Notes under the pieces: model-generated
Told to the model about the DNA's origin: nothing
The model's database searches: none
Seen by the model: only the letters and a program-made list of their open reading frames with translations
Made by a program: the position numbers and the translations under genes
In this document: in pieces, positions 47,085 through 57,639 of the stretch
How the letters are laid out: each line of letters opens with the position of its first letter
Numbering within the stretch: the stretch's first letter is position 1
NCBI GenBank assembly: GCA_030386875.1
Contig: CM059556.1
Location: 36,124,964 to 36,188,963, forward strand
DNA length: 64,000 bases
Reading direction: 5' to 3'
Source: Morinoia aosen
Lineage: Eukaryota > Arthropoda > Malacostraca > Amphipoda > Talitridae

Positions 47085-47212
47085 AGTTAAAAATAGGAAG
47101 ACTAATGACACAACGCTTAGACTCATTTTGTACTAATTTTGTACTAATTGGATGATAAAATTAGTATAAAATGAGTCTAAGCGTTGTGTCATTAGTCTTC
47201 CTATTTTTAATT
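47085..47212. mobile_element. long near-perfect hairpin, 53-bp arms
   Basis: Arms 47088-47140 and 47157-47209 are reverse complements with one mismatch, separated by a 16-base loop. They contain ggaagactaatgacacaacg. A few further bases pair outside. The transcript would form a long double-stranded stem. 'ctcgaagtt' occurs on both sides at some distance. Possible foldback transposon or siRNA-type hairpin source; no coding. Confidence 0.75.
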
Positions 47213-47780
47213 AAGATCTCCAAGAATTGGAACTTTGACTTCTTTAATCACTCGAAGTTTGCAATCTTTTTTGCCACTGCTAAAATGGAAGGAATTGATT
47301 TTCCTACTTTCCAGCTTTACGAAATCGCTCAAGTTCATCACGTGTTAAAGTAATAAGATTTTCACTCAACATTTTCTTATTATTGAAACAGTGTCAATAG
47401 TTAAAACTGACAAATAACTAGAATTGAAGAAAATTAATTCAACAACTTAATTACATATGTTAACATGACCTCGTTCGCACCAATAAGAAATTCGCGTTTC
47501 CCGGGACCTTTGAAAATTGAAAACTGTGACGAAAAAAATTACTAGCCACCGAAGGCAGTTGACCATTTTGATCTGTATGAAAAAAATAAATCAAATGTGG
47601 TGGGAAATATTAACAAATTAAATGAACAAACCAGTACCTGTATATGTGAGCATCAGAATCAGGCAGCGTGATCTCATTGATGAGTGTTATATTTGATCAG
47701 TGGCCACTATATTGATGATTAACAATATATTGGTCACTTTATTTGACCGTGAATTTATAAGCATTATCGAAAGTACGGCT
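47213..47780. other. unique DNA, no gene seen
   Basis: Nothing recognised. Confidence 0.4.
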
Positions 47781-48156
47781 CACATTGCGACCAACGCTTA
47801 CCAACGCTTACGGCTCATTGCGCTTACTAGGATGACCAACACATTGCGACCAACGCTTACTAGGATGACCAACACATTGCGACCAACGCTTACTAGGATG
47901 ACCAACACATTGCGACCAACGCTTACTAGGATGACCAACACATTGCGACCAACGCTTACTAGGATGACCAACACATTGCGACCAACGCTTACTAGGATGA
48001 CCGACACATTGCGACCAACGCTTACTAGGATGACCAACACATTGCGACCAACGCTTACTAGGATGACCAACACATTGCGACCAACGCTTACGAGGATGAC
48101 CGACACATTGCGACCAACGCTTACTAGGATGACCAATACATTGCGACCAACGCTAA
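47781..48156. repeat. minisatellite, 33 bp unit, ~11 copies
   Basis: Unit acattgcgaccaacgcttac followed by taggatgaccaac, nearly identical copies. Both strands stay open (+ 11-residue repeat TRMTNTLRPTL). The right end abuts a partial hAT-like MITE at 48157. Confidence 0.93.
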
Positions 48157-48246
48157 CTGCTATTGGTTCGTTGCCGTGACGTCAGCAAACCCACACAGTC
48201 GACGAAAAAAAGACTGGTTTGACTCTGCCTTGTTTCTTCTACCGTG
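48157..48246. mobile_element. partial hAT-like MITE (right end)
   Basis: Matches the right third of the element at 57367-57639: ctgctattggttcgttgccg, then 'tgacgtcagcaaa', a diverged hairpin, and the terminal repeat 'gccttgtttcttctaccgtg'. The left part is missing, replaced by the 33-bp array. Confidence 0.7.
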
Positions 48247-49653
48247 GTACTTACAGAGTGATCTCCAATCAAAGTGTGATGCAAAATATTTGAGTTGAAA
48301 GATTTTCTGACGTTGACTAAAACATAAAACTAGGAAACTTTTTTGAAGCATCGCATCCGTTACGTTAACTATCTGCGCCGAGTAGAAAGTGTAAAACATA
48401 GCATCAACTGCAAGAACTCTATACTGAGAAGATACGAAATTCCTATAATTTTAGGAATAACTATGATGTGATATGTCTATTTTTCATAGGTTTACTAACG
48501 TATAGTTCTCAAGTCATTTGTAACTCTCAATTTTTAAATCAACAAGAATGTTTTCCAACTTTTGACAAACTGAAATAAGTTTTGGGACTTCCAACTGATA
48601 GTGCTGGTAAGAAAACTTTTTCTAGGATGAAGACTATATTCAAATGCGTGAACGTACTCAAGAATTCAAATTTGTTGCTTCACAAAACTTTTCAAAATTA
48701 AGAATATTTGAAAAGAGGGCACCTCAAAAGGCTTATATTTTCAGGAACGAATAATATTTTTCAGGGACTTAACTTTAAATATAGATAGTTCTAGCCTAAG
48801 CATAGGCGCAAAATGAATTTACTTAAATAATGAAAAGTATTCCCGTTCAAAAAGTTAAAGGACTTGATGCTGCAATATCTTTCCATTGTGATAGAGTCTT
48901 TTTACCGTTAAATTTTACGTGCACTGCTACTGTACCGCACGAGTCCAACGACCTTTGAAGAGTGCATTTATCGACGAAGAAAATAAAGAATACCTTAGAA
49001 TGAAATTGGAATATTAGCCATTTGTGCGGCCTGTGATGTTCAAAGTCCAGTGAGCAGTTCAAATGGAATATAAAAACTTGATGACATAAATGCTCTGAAG
49101 TTAATTACAACTGAGGCGCAACGACGAGAACATTTTTATTGAGCTTCGCTGGGAAATAAATAATAAATGAAGCAGTAATACCCTTTTGGGTGCTGCACCG
49201 CACGCGCAGTAACTTCGAACAAATTACGACCGGCATGTTCAGGACCATAAAGTAGAAGTGAAATGGTTGAAACCTTTTTCAAACCAAATTCAGAGATCCG
49301 TTTGTACTTCATATCGGTGCGGCTGACAGAAACAAATATCGTTGACACACTTCACTAGGTTGGTTTTATGCACACACAATACGTACATATATCATTGTAA
49401 AAAACACATTGCACAATGACACATATTTATTTATTATTTTATTTTATTTTTAACATTACGACAAAAATTAATCACATGCAACTATGTAATACGGAGTAGG
49501 AATCCACGAGCACTAACAATAGGAATAGGAAACACTCCCATGAGCTTCACCATAAAAAATTCATAATGCTTTTGGATTAATGACGTCACTTCTTCAGCCG
49601 GCTCTTAGCATCCGACGATCAGCGCAAGTACTTTCTGTAAGCTCACTGCTCAT
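48247..49653. other. unique DNA, no gene seen
   Basis: AT-rich, including a TATTTATTTATTATTTTATT-like run near 49425-49450. No gene recognised. Confidence 0.4.
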
Positions 49654-49758
49654 CCGGTTTAACTTTTTCTCCGTAGTGTGCATGCTTTTCGCCGCCCAAG
49701 TATTTAAATCGCTTGGGCGGCGAAAAACATGCAAGCTCCGCCAAAAACATTAGACTGC
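49654..49758. mobile_element. near-palindromic foldback element, copy 4 of 4
   Basis: Best-preserved centre: cttttcgccgcccaag and cttgggcggcgaaaaacatg flank 'tatttaaatcg'. The outer ends (ccggtttaac / attagactg) are diverged. A dispersed-repeat copy follows directly. Confidence 0.78.
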
Positions 49759-49763
49759 TTAAC

Positions 49764-49947
49764 CGGTGGTCTCTGAAGGGATTTTGTGATGCTGTTGACC
49801 GACCAGTGGTGACAAACTCAGTTTCCATGAATACTCAATCAAAAATAAATGAAGGCACCATCCATTTCATGATTATGTTTCAAATTGATCACTAAATTGG
49901 CTTTCATTTGACTTCAGTTCAACCCGCCGCAGTTAATGTGTTAAAAT
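49764..49947 (+). repeat. dispersed ~200-bp repeat family, copy 2 of 3
   Basis: Aligns throughout with 57664-57865 (for example 'ggtggtctctgaaggg' with 'ggcggtctctcaaggg', 'gaccgaccagt' with 'gatcgaccagt', and 'aaatgaaggcac(c/a)atcca'). Noncoding. Confidence 0.7.
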
Positions 49948-51269
49948 GAGCAACTCTTACGGGCACACACTATTCGTCAAGTGGCAATCGATGTGTCATG
50001 AAGGATAGCTAATTTGTGAATGACTAGAAGCCTGCAGAGCACTACTGATAGCTAAAGTGAACAATGAATGAACAAAAATTTTTCAATTTTAGAGCCTCAT
50101 TCTCATTCTTTTGTTGTCGGAAACGAGGCTTGCTTGAAAATTTTCAAAGCATTATTGACAGAATAACTTGCTTCATAGTTTTGCTTAAAATGCTCGCTCG
50201 TGCGAATACCTGAGTGGCTAGTTATGTGAACAAATGAGCCTTTGCCGCAGGACTTTTTTGAGAAGTACGTTTTTAGCAAACTGTATTCAGTGCAACATGG
50301 GCTGCGTGAATGCCGCTAATCAGTATAAAAAACTTTAGTAGCTTGTGTTTGAAAAAATTGTAGAATAAAAATATAAATAAGCAACAGGTTATGCGTATTT
50401 ATTTAAGTTGCTGATATGCACTCTTATATTTTTCAGGTAAAGAAATTTCCATAAATTCAGCTGTTAATTCCAACATTCTTATCGGAATATGACGTGGAAC
50501 TGAAATGAGAGCGATGTCTCTTTTAGAGAATAATTAAAAAAAACAGCAATAAATTTTGTCCTCACTGTGGAGAACGAACGAGTGAATGAATTGGAGGCGT
50601 AAACTTCCTCTCTTTAGACTGAGGAAGGAATTTGGAACCACCCAGGCCGAATCGGCTATTCCCAAAGATTTCCTGAGCTCCATCTATTGGGAACCAATAC
50701 CAATGAATTCCAATGGCGAATAGCTTGACAAGGTAGAATAGATAGATTCCTTCAATAAAGCAAGACCTCCATTTGAAAACTCTTATATTCATTGAATGGA
50801 GTACCTGCAGTTTTTTAACGTTTGTTAACTCAAATCCAATCTATGATGTGTAGGTAGCTTCTGCTTAAAATGAGTCCATATGAACCAATAAATGGATTGG
50901 ATTCTCAAGGACAGTAGATGCTAATTGCAGTGGTAAAAAACAGTTTCGTTATAATAACTACGAGCGTAAAATGTCTGGACCATAAAATATAGATTTATTG
51001 ATTATCGTATTTCCTTTACAGAGACATGTCTTTATGTCTTTGTGTAGACTTCAATAGCTTTAAGCTGATTTTTGTACATAAAACAATTCCCCCAACGTCA
51101 ATAGCGCGACATTTGATTCGAACGCGTGTTGGATTAGAGGGCACTCAGGCTAGAATAAACTGCATGAAATTAGAAATAAAAATACAGAGCGCGTTCAGCC
51201 CTAAACATGAAACACGGAGTAGTACTGGTGTTGGTGACCTGGTAAAGAAACGCATCACTGCTCTCAGAC
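49948..51269. other. unique DNA, no gene seen
   Basis: A + frame at 51026-51283 (85 codons) has no family resemblance. Nothing else recognised. Confidence 0.4.
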
Positions 51270-51540
51270 GGCTAATTATTTAAACTGCTGCATCAACTAG
51301 CATAAATATGTAAATTGGTATTCCATCAATCAGTAACTGGTTATGGCTAATTATTTGAACTACTGCATCAACTGGCATAAATATGTAAATTGGTATTGCA
51401 TCAATCAGTAACTGGTTATGGCTAATTATTTGAATTACTGCATAGATTGGCATACATAGAATGATACTGCACAAATTGGTAATTGGGAATGGCTTACTAT
51501 TTGAACTACTGCATAAATCAGTTATTAGCAGTGGCTGATT
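51270..51540. repeat. tandem repeat, 75 bp unit, ~3.5 copies
   Basis: Unit taattatttgaactactgca, tcaactggcataaatatgta, aattggtattgcatcaatca, gtaactggttatggc. The right copies are degraded. Confidence 0.88.
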
Positions 51541-51729
51541 GCTCTAACCACTTCACGAACCGGTATTCCTACAGGCCGCGGTAAACTCAACATTTTTCCA
51601 GATTTGGTACTTGTTTATTTTCGCAGGTTCTGTTCCCAAATTGCCGGACTCAGCTGAAACGCTAGTAAAAAGTATTATTACTAACAATGTTTTATAAATA
51701 ATATCATCCTTTGACTCAAAGAAGCATTA

Positions 51730-51920
51730 AAAAATAGTTTATATTAAAAAATAGTTTTATAACTTGTCTCAACCGTTGACTGATGAATTTTAAATGAAAC
51801 TTTTTATAAGATAGTTCTAAAAGTTGTCGGAACCGTAGACTTATAAGACTATTAAATATCACTTTTTATAAAATAGTTCTTAATTAGTTAGAACAGTTGA
51901 CTGATTCAGCTGTATTTTAG
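51730..51920. repeat. degenerate repeat, ~70 bp unit, ~2.5 copies
   Basis: 'aactttttataagatagttct' type words and 'aaccgttgactgat' recur. Confidence 0.65.
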
Positions 51921-51984
51921 CATAGATCAGATATACTTCTAAGGAAAAAAGACTCATTAAGAAGGAATTTCAGGTATCAAATAT

Positions 51985-52168
51985 TCCGTTTTGTCCTCGT
52001 GTTCGTTTTGTCCTCGTATCCGTTTTGTCCTCGTGTCCATTTTGTCCTCGTGTCCGTTTTGTCCTCGTGTCCGTTTTGTCCTCGTGTCCGTTTTGTCCTC
52101 GTGTCCGTTTTGTCCTCGTGTCCGCTTTGTCCTCGTGTCCGTTTTGTCCTCGTGTCCGTTTTGTCCCC
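51985..52168. repeat. minisatellite, 17 bp unit, ~10 copies
   Basis: Unit tttgtcctcgtgtccgt, nearly identical copies. All six frames stay open over most of it (minus: GHEDKTDTRTKRTRGQN), which is a by-product. Confidence 0.93.
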
Positions 52169-52513
52169 ATATACCGCCACTCAGTGAATACTCGTACTTA
52201 CTTCAGATTCTAGACTACCGAGAACATACTTGCAGATTCAATTAGAAAATTAATGTAAGCCAAAATGACTGCAAAAGGTGTCCTCATATTTGTGTTTTTT
52301 CTTAGAATGTTAATTTGTAAAGTGTGTAACAATCCTGCATTTAGCTACCTGAACAATACCGTTCTCTAAGACAAGATCCCGCAGCAATTTTTTTTATTTG
52401 TTACGCAAAGGGACAGTGTTTAGTCTGAAAGTGAAATGATAAGCCCGCTACACAGAAGATACAATTACTGTTTTTGCAGAGATTAGATGAAAATGGTGCT
52501 AGGAGAGGAGGAA
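52169..52513. other. unique DNA, no gene seen
   Basis: Flank of the retrotransposon; nothing recognised. Confidence 0.4.
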
Positions 52514-52518
52514 CATAG
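52514..52518. repeat. target-site duplication (catag), left
   Basis: catag directly precedes the LTR and is repeated at 57307-57311 directly after the other LTR. Confidence 0.9.
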
Positions 52519-52868
52519 TGTAATATCTTGGAATTTCAGCAAGATATAAGGTTTACTGAACTGAACTAGTAGATCGGTTTGCCTAGCCGTAAACCAGGCA
52601 GGAGGATAGTAAAACGAACAGCAGGACTACTAATATTGTACTGACCCTGTAGTTCACACAGCTTGCTCTTAAGTCTAGTTCGCAACAATGGATATTTCCG
52701 GCGCTGGGCAATAGGGTCGCTTCCGACCTATCCGGCGCTCGTAAACGCCAGGGGCTCATCGGCTGTTTCTGGCGGATGCCCTATCTATACATGTGACCGT
52801 GCCGAGCGAGTCTCATAAATCTCCGCAGCCGGAACCCCCCATAAATACCAGTACGTCACTATACAACA
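52519..52868 (-). repeat. 3' LTR (350 bp)
   Basis: Begins and ends TG...CA. Pairs with 56957-57306 at identical length. The element-sense start is tgttgtatagtgacgtactg. Contains 'tatttatgg', which might serve as a TATA-like box, but promoter position is not proven. Confidence 0.95.
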
Positions 52869-52880
52869 ACTTCCCTCCCA
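52869..52880 (-). promoter_or_regulatory. polypurine tract
   Basis: On the minus strand tgggagggaagt lies directly before the 3' LTR, the expected site and composition for plus-strand DNA priming during reverse transcription. Confidence 0.85.
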
Positions 52881-52913
52881 TTAGATGAATATATGACAAA
52901 GGGAAGGAGGAAC

Positions 52914-54371
52914 TCAACAACCTATTCGTATTACAGGTTTAGTTATTCTACCGGATCTACGAGGTTTATTTTGCCCTGGTGAGCAGCTAACAGGCTGAAA
53001 GGCAGGAGTCTCTGCTGCCCCACTCCCGGTAGATTCCAAACTACTGTGCAACAGCTGATTTGAATGTCTCTTCCAGATTACATTTAATGCTAGTATTTGA
53101 ACATGAAAGATATTACCAGCAACTTTACTAACAATAATTCCCATCAACCACTTGGGACCATTTCTTAAATTCAGAGCGAGAACATGATCACCGACATCAA
53201 ATTGAGTTACATACATAGGCTTAGACCTGGACACAGAGAATTTAGGATGAACTCTATCTTTGGAAGTAACAAATTTACGATTGTTCAGCGCTACAGAGGG
53301 AGCAATTTTTGTAACACTATGCGGAATACAATGCGATTGAAATAATGCTTTTGATAGACGGGATTTGAACGATTCGGAAGAAGAGAGTTTTTTCAACAAG
53401 TCTTTAATTACTCTCACCCCCCTCTCAGCTTGACCATTGCTTGCTGGAGAGTAGGGCGGAGGTGAGAGGTGCTCAATGCCGTTGGAAATAAGAAAATCTT
53501 TAAAGTCTTGAGATGAAAAGTGTGAAGCATTGTCACTTACGAGCACATCACACAACCCGTTTCTGCTAAAAATCATTCTCAACGCATCGACAGTATCTGA
53601 CACACTCGTGGATGGTACCACTTTACATTCAATATATTTAGATAATGCATCTACAGCAATGAAAACAATTTTATTCTCGTAGAAAAAGTGATCGACATGA
53701 ATGCGTTCAAAAGGACGAGAAGGAGTGGGCCGTTCTACATTTCTAGACTTAGGTTTTGCTCGATTTAATTGACATTGGGGACAACATTTTACGATGTCTT
53801 CAATAGTTTTGTCCATTCCGGCAAACCAAATAACAGATCTGGCCAACGATTTCATACCACAAATGCCAGGATGTCCATCATGAAATGTTTCAAGGACTAA
53901 ACTACGCAATGACTTGGGAATAAAAACCCGTTCTTTATAAAGTATAAAACCTTTCATGATGGTCATCTGAGGTAGCAGGTTCTTAAATTTAGACAAATTG
54001 GGATCAGGTTTAGGAGGCATGCCAAACTTTATGTATTGTTTAAGTTGGCATAGTTCGCTATCCATATTAGTATGAGTTTTTATATTTTCACACGTGACAG
54101 GAGTTTTATCAAGAGTGTTCACAGCAAAAATCATTTCGTACGGTTCTAGCTCCCTTACAGTCGTAGGTAGTGGCAGTCTACTGAGACAATCGCTATTTAC
54201 GTTACATTTACCTTTCGAATATCTGAAAACATAGTCAAACTGTGAAAGTCTGAGAGCCCATCTTTGAATTCGAGCGGAAAAGTTGAGAGGTACACCCTTG
54301 TTATGTGCAAAAAGTTTACAAAGAGGTTTTTGATCATTATGGATAATGAACTTAGCACCAAGTAGAAATAT
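52914..54371 (-). pseudogene. end of RNase H plus integrase of the LTR element
   Basis: One open frame from about 54371 to a stop at 52914; its first ATG is at 54134. The upstream part carries the last RNase H segments (HNDQKPL, then NSDCLSR). Counting from the ATG, the integrase zinc domain has H85, H88, C118 and C121. The catalytic triad is D148, D201 and E237, and the D-to-E gap is exactly 35 residues, as in retroviral-type integrases. A GPKWLMGII stretch corresponds to the GPY/F motif of Ty3/gypsy integrases. The integrase itself looks intact: no stops and all catalytic residues present. It inserts the cDNA into host DNA. Marked pseudogene because the polyprotein frame upstream is broken at two places in RNase H (near 54417 and 54372). 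Confidence 0.9.
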
Positions 54372-54413
54372 TTTGAATTTCTACACGCCAAAAACCACAC
54401 TAAGGCTCTCTCT

Positions 54414-55448
54414 TTAAATGTTAGAGTAGTTTTGTTCTGCATTATTTAGAGATCTCGAAGCAAATTGAACCGGACACCAATCATGAGAAGGACTAACGCG
54501 TTGCATGAGTATGGCAGCAACTCCATAACCCGAACTATCAGTTTCAAGAAGAGTTTCATGGTTGGGATCAAACAACTTTAGAGGTTTATGCGAACGAAAG
54601 ATGTCCTTGATTTTCTGGACACTTTCATTCTGTTCTGGAGTCCACCGGAACTGTACATTTTTCTTAAGCAGCGAATACAGAGGATGAATAACATTAGAAA
54701 AGTTGGGTACAAAACGACTATAGAAGTTACACAATCCGATGAACGCTTGCAACTGTTTGAGGTTTTTAGGAACAGGAGCATTGAGAATAGCTTCTACTTT
54801 ATCAGAGTTAGGGTGAACACCCTTGTTATCGAAAACGTACCCTAGATAAGACACACGATCAGTTAGAAAGGCACATTTAGACAGATTTAAGCGAATTCCA
54901 GCGTTTTTTAGGACAGACAGGACCTTGTCAAGAACTTCCAAATGAGCATCATATGAAGAGGTCAAAATGAGGAGGTCATCCTGGTACACAATGATGTTAT
55001 CGATGCCCGAAAGAGTCCTAAACATGAATGCTTGAAAAATGCCGGGGCTTGCACGTAGACCATAGGGTAAGTAATTGTACATAAATAGACCTTCAGAGGT
55101 GTTAATGGTCGTAACTTTCTTTGATTCTTCGTCCAACGGAATTTGCAAAAACGCGTTAGACAAATCAATTTTTGAGAAAAACTTAGCGTCTCCGACTTGA
55201 GAAATGACATCATCAATAACAGGTAGTACAGATTGAACTGGATTCAGAAAATTATTAATGGAGGCTGAAAAATCTCTACAGATTCTCACACTGCCGTCCG
55301 ACTTTAGAACATTAACGGTAGGAGATGCCCATTGGCTATCATACACTTTGGTGATTTTGCCCATACTCTGCAAGCGTTCCAGTTCGGTTTTGACAGAGTC
55401 TCTTAGTCTTACAGGAACCGGGCGTGCTTTACAAAATACAGGAACTGC
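54414..55448 (-). pseudogene. reverse transcriptase and start of RNase H of the LTR element
   Basis: Open from about 55448 (first ATG 55373) to a stop at 54414. Counting from that ATG, the RT motifs are KIDLSNAF (catalytic D70), LPYGL at 102-106 and YQDD at 130-133 (catalytic D132, D133), followed by the thumb and connection. RNase H begins with its first catalytic Asp at D279 (ETDSSGYG). The frame stops just after NAEQNYSNI, where one extra base shifts it; the Glu-bearing RNase H segment continues in another frame at 54416-54380. A further frame break lies upstream, near 55445, between protease and RT. It copies the element's RNA into DNA in cytoplasmic particles when intact. YQDD in place of the usual YLDD/YIDD is a minor variation. 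Confidence 0.92.
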
Positions 55449-55879
55449 ACATTAGGCAACACATCAAGATGAACTGTTTCTTTAACGTTAGACTGTGAAT
55501 CAGATGATAAATATTCGTCATATTTTAACGACAAACTTTTCGGCAAACTATGACAATCCGTTTTATTTATGGAGTCGTATTGATCAGGAATGACAATGTT
55601 TACGTTTAGTTTAGAACAAATATCTCGGCCCAGTAAATTTATTCTATCATCTTCCACAATGAGAAACTTATGATTAAAACTCACATCTTTGTACATGACA
55701 GTTACTGAAGCTTGACCAAGGAGGTTTACCGAGACACCACTGTACCCGAGAATTTTGCTGCATGTAGGATTTACCACAGCACCAACTTTGATTGCATCTC
55801 TTTTACGTATAGTTGACACGGCACTGCCGTTATCCAACAGGAATTCAACAGGTTTACTATTTAAGTTGCATGCAATCAT
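55409..55879 (-). pseudogene. aspartic protease of the LTR element
   Basis: 156 codons from the ATG; the frame is open further upstream to the gag end, as expected for a frameshift product. Active-site motif LLDNGSAVSTI places the catalytic Asp at 16, but the residue after it is Asn (D17 position N) instead of the Thr/Ser normal for DTG/DSG proteases. The C-terminal motif LLGRD is at 82-86. Function in intact elements: cutting the Gag-Pol polyprotein. The Asn may reduce activity. After about residue 143 the frame runs into non-homologous residues, because of a break before RT near 55445. Confidence 0.88.
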
Positions 55880-55914
55880 AGTGGGCTCTTTAGTGACGGG
55901 AATTACAGTGGTGT

Positions 55915-56893
55915 TTACTCTAAAAAATTAGAGTCATTTGGGGAATAATCAGAACATTCATGTAGATGATTACCGTCACCACTTTCGTTCCCAGGTTTTT
56001 GCAAAACAGCTTTGTTCTTCTTCTGTAGAGGCATCCGTGAATTCTTCATTAACACGTCTTCTCTTCCTACGTTGCCACAGCAACCGCTTCTTCCCGACTG
56101 CACTGTGTAAGTGCAAGCTGCGTCAAATTCTCCTCGTGTAGGTCCCCTTCGTGTAGGCTTAGCAGGAGGAGGCCGAGCTGCAGTTGTAGATTCGCAAACC
56201 TTAGAAATGTGGCCTAATTTTCCACATGTGTGACATTTCAATTTCAAAGCATAGCAATTCTTTGCAAGATGCTTTTGCTTAGTTCCGCAGCGAATGCATA
56301 TGTAGTTCGGCGGGAGTTTTTCTGTAGTGAAATACGATGCAGATGAATCCTCCCGAATAATATCTTGAGCGTCGGAGCTTAATTGTTCGATAAGTTTTGC
56401 GTGTTCAACGCATTCGTTGAAGGACTTGCTATCGCACTTCTGTAGAACCGCGCTGAGAATTTGCGCTGAGTGTAGCCCAGCCACGAAGGCATCTCTTAAT
56501 AAACCATCACGACAGCAATTACCATAATTGCATGCAGATGCTAAGTCATTTACCGTTTTATCATAACTTTCTATGGATTCATTAGCACCTTGTTTTCTAT
56601 TTAGAAATGTAACCGATGCACCGACGATGGATTTTTTATTTCAAATTGCTGTGTTAATTCTCTTCAAGTTCCTCATATGTAGCCTCAGTGAGTAACGTAG
56701 GTTTAATTCTTCGTTGTAGATCAGTAATTATGTTTACGGGAAATGCTTTAATTAGGATGCTAGCTTTTTTACCGCCATTATTTCCTGCTTTCTGAAGAGC
56801 ATCTGCACATTGGACTTTCCAGCGCTCTAAGAATTCACTCACTGTTTCCATTTCAACGTCGAAAGTAGGACAGCTGACTGTAGAATACACCAT
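55915..56893 (-). pseudogene. gag of the LTR element, two frameshifts
   Basis: The ATG at 56893 lies 63 nt inside the 5' LTR. The first 79 codons (MVYSTVSC...) end at a premature stop (56654). The middle part continues in the other two frames, with breaks near 56657 and 56640 (the second in a run of six A). The last frame is open from about 56637 to 55915. Counting from 56484, two zinc knuckles follow: C63-C77 (CX2CX5HX4C, slightly irregular) and C84-C97 (canonical CX2CX4HX4C), then a Pro/Arg-rich stretch. Gag packages the RNA and forms the particle. The frame ends at a slippery site leading into protease. Confidence 0.88.
55921..55927 (-). promoter_or_regulatory. -1 ribosomal frameshift heptamer TTTTTTA at the gag-protease junction
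   Basis: In the gag frame the codons are arranged T TTT TTA, then GAG and the stop TAA. Slipping back one base enters exactly the frame that is open into protease. TTTTTTA is a canonical X XXY YYZ site. I did not work out a downstream pseudoknot. Confidence 0.7.
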
Positions 56894-56931
56894 CTTAATT
56901 TCAGAGCACTTTTAAAGTTCAAATTCACTTC

Positions 56932-56956
56932 GCAAGTTCGAAGCCTCGTCGTCAAT
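56932..56956 (-). promoter_or_regulatory. expected primer-binding region, atypical
   Basis: The sequence right after the 5' LTR reads attgacgacgaggcttcgaa. It lacks the TGG expected for pairing with a tRNA 3' CCA end. Either the site has mutated, or the element primes with an internal or unusual tRNA part. Confidence 0.4.
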
Positions 56957-57306
56957 TGTAATATCATGGAATTTCAGCAAGATATAAGGTTTACTGAACT
57001 GAACTAGAAAATCGGTTTGCCTAGCCGTAAACCAGGCAGGAGGATAGCAAAACGAACAGCAGGACTACTAATATTGTACTGACCCTGTAGTTCACACAGC
57101 TTACTCTTAAGTCTAGTTCGCAACAATGGATATTTCCGGCGCTGGGCAATAGGGTCGCTTCCGACCTATCCGGCGCTCGTAGATGCCAGGGGCTCATCGG
57201 CTGTTTCCGGCGGATGCCCTATCTATACATGTGACCGTGCCGAGCGAGACTCATAAATCTCCGCAGCCGGAACCCCCCATAAATACCAGTACGTCACTAT
57301 ACAACA
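56957..57306 (-). repeat. 5' LTR (350 bp)
   Basis: Same length and TG...CA ends as the other LTR, with about 9 substitutions between them (for example near 56966, 57008-57010, 57048). Confidence 0.95.
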
Positions 57307-57311
57307 CATAG
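57307..57311. repeat. target-site duplication (catag), right
   Basis: Exact match to 52514-52518. Confidence 0.9.
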
Positions 57312-57366
57312 TCTCATCAATGAAAGCGACCCACGTAAAAAACATCTCTACGCTTAACACTTTAAC

Positions 57367-57639
57367 CAGGGTAGAAGAAACAAGGTAAGGTCATTTCGAT
57401 GGAAGAAAATACACCTCCTCTTGTTCGGTAAGCCAATAGAAAGGATTTATTTCGAACGAACTTTATGACGTCACCAAAACGCCACGTCGTTAGGCCAATA
57501 GGGGAGCCAGATTTGGGGGGTAGCAGTGCTACCAGATGCAATATGAGCGCTGCTATTGGTTCGTTGCCGTGGCGTCAGCAAAACCATGCCGTCAACGTAA
57601 AAAAGCATGGTTTGAACTTACCTTGTTTTTTCTACCGTG
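57367..57639. mobile_element. hAT-like MITE, 273 bp, 8-bp target duplication
   Basis: Starts cagggtagaagaaacaaggt and ends (reverse complement) cacggtagaaaaaacaaggt, giving imperfect ~24-bp terminal repeats. actttaac at 57359-57366 and 57640-57647 is a perfect 8-bp target duplication. The CA(G/C)GG start and 8-bp duplication fit the hAT superfamily. Inside, aaaccatgc / gcatggttt forms a hairpin. Noncoding. A partial relative lies at 48157-48246. Confidence 0.88.

Larger units (their letters stand above)
52519..57306 (-). mobile_element. Ty3/gypsy-type LTR retrotransposon, full length but decayed
   Basis: 4788 bp with 350-bp LTRs, a 5-bp target duplication, a polypurine tract and the order gag-protease-RT-RNase H-integrase on the minus strand, which is the Ty3/gypsy (Metaviridae) order. 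The LTRs differ at about 9 of 350 positions by eye, so it is old enough to have drifted. At least five frame breaks (two in gag, one between protease and RT, two in RNase H) make it non-autonomous. No env-like frame lies between integrase and the 3' LTR. The nearest lineage (Mag-like or other) cannot be fixed by eye. Confidence 0.95.

Noticed and set aside
56932-56956. Primer site for a tRNA lacking CCA (ttcgaac at T-loop position)
   Set aside because: The implied T stem of such a tRNA would not pair, so the resemblance looks accidental.
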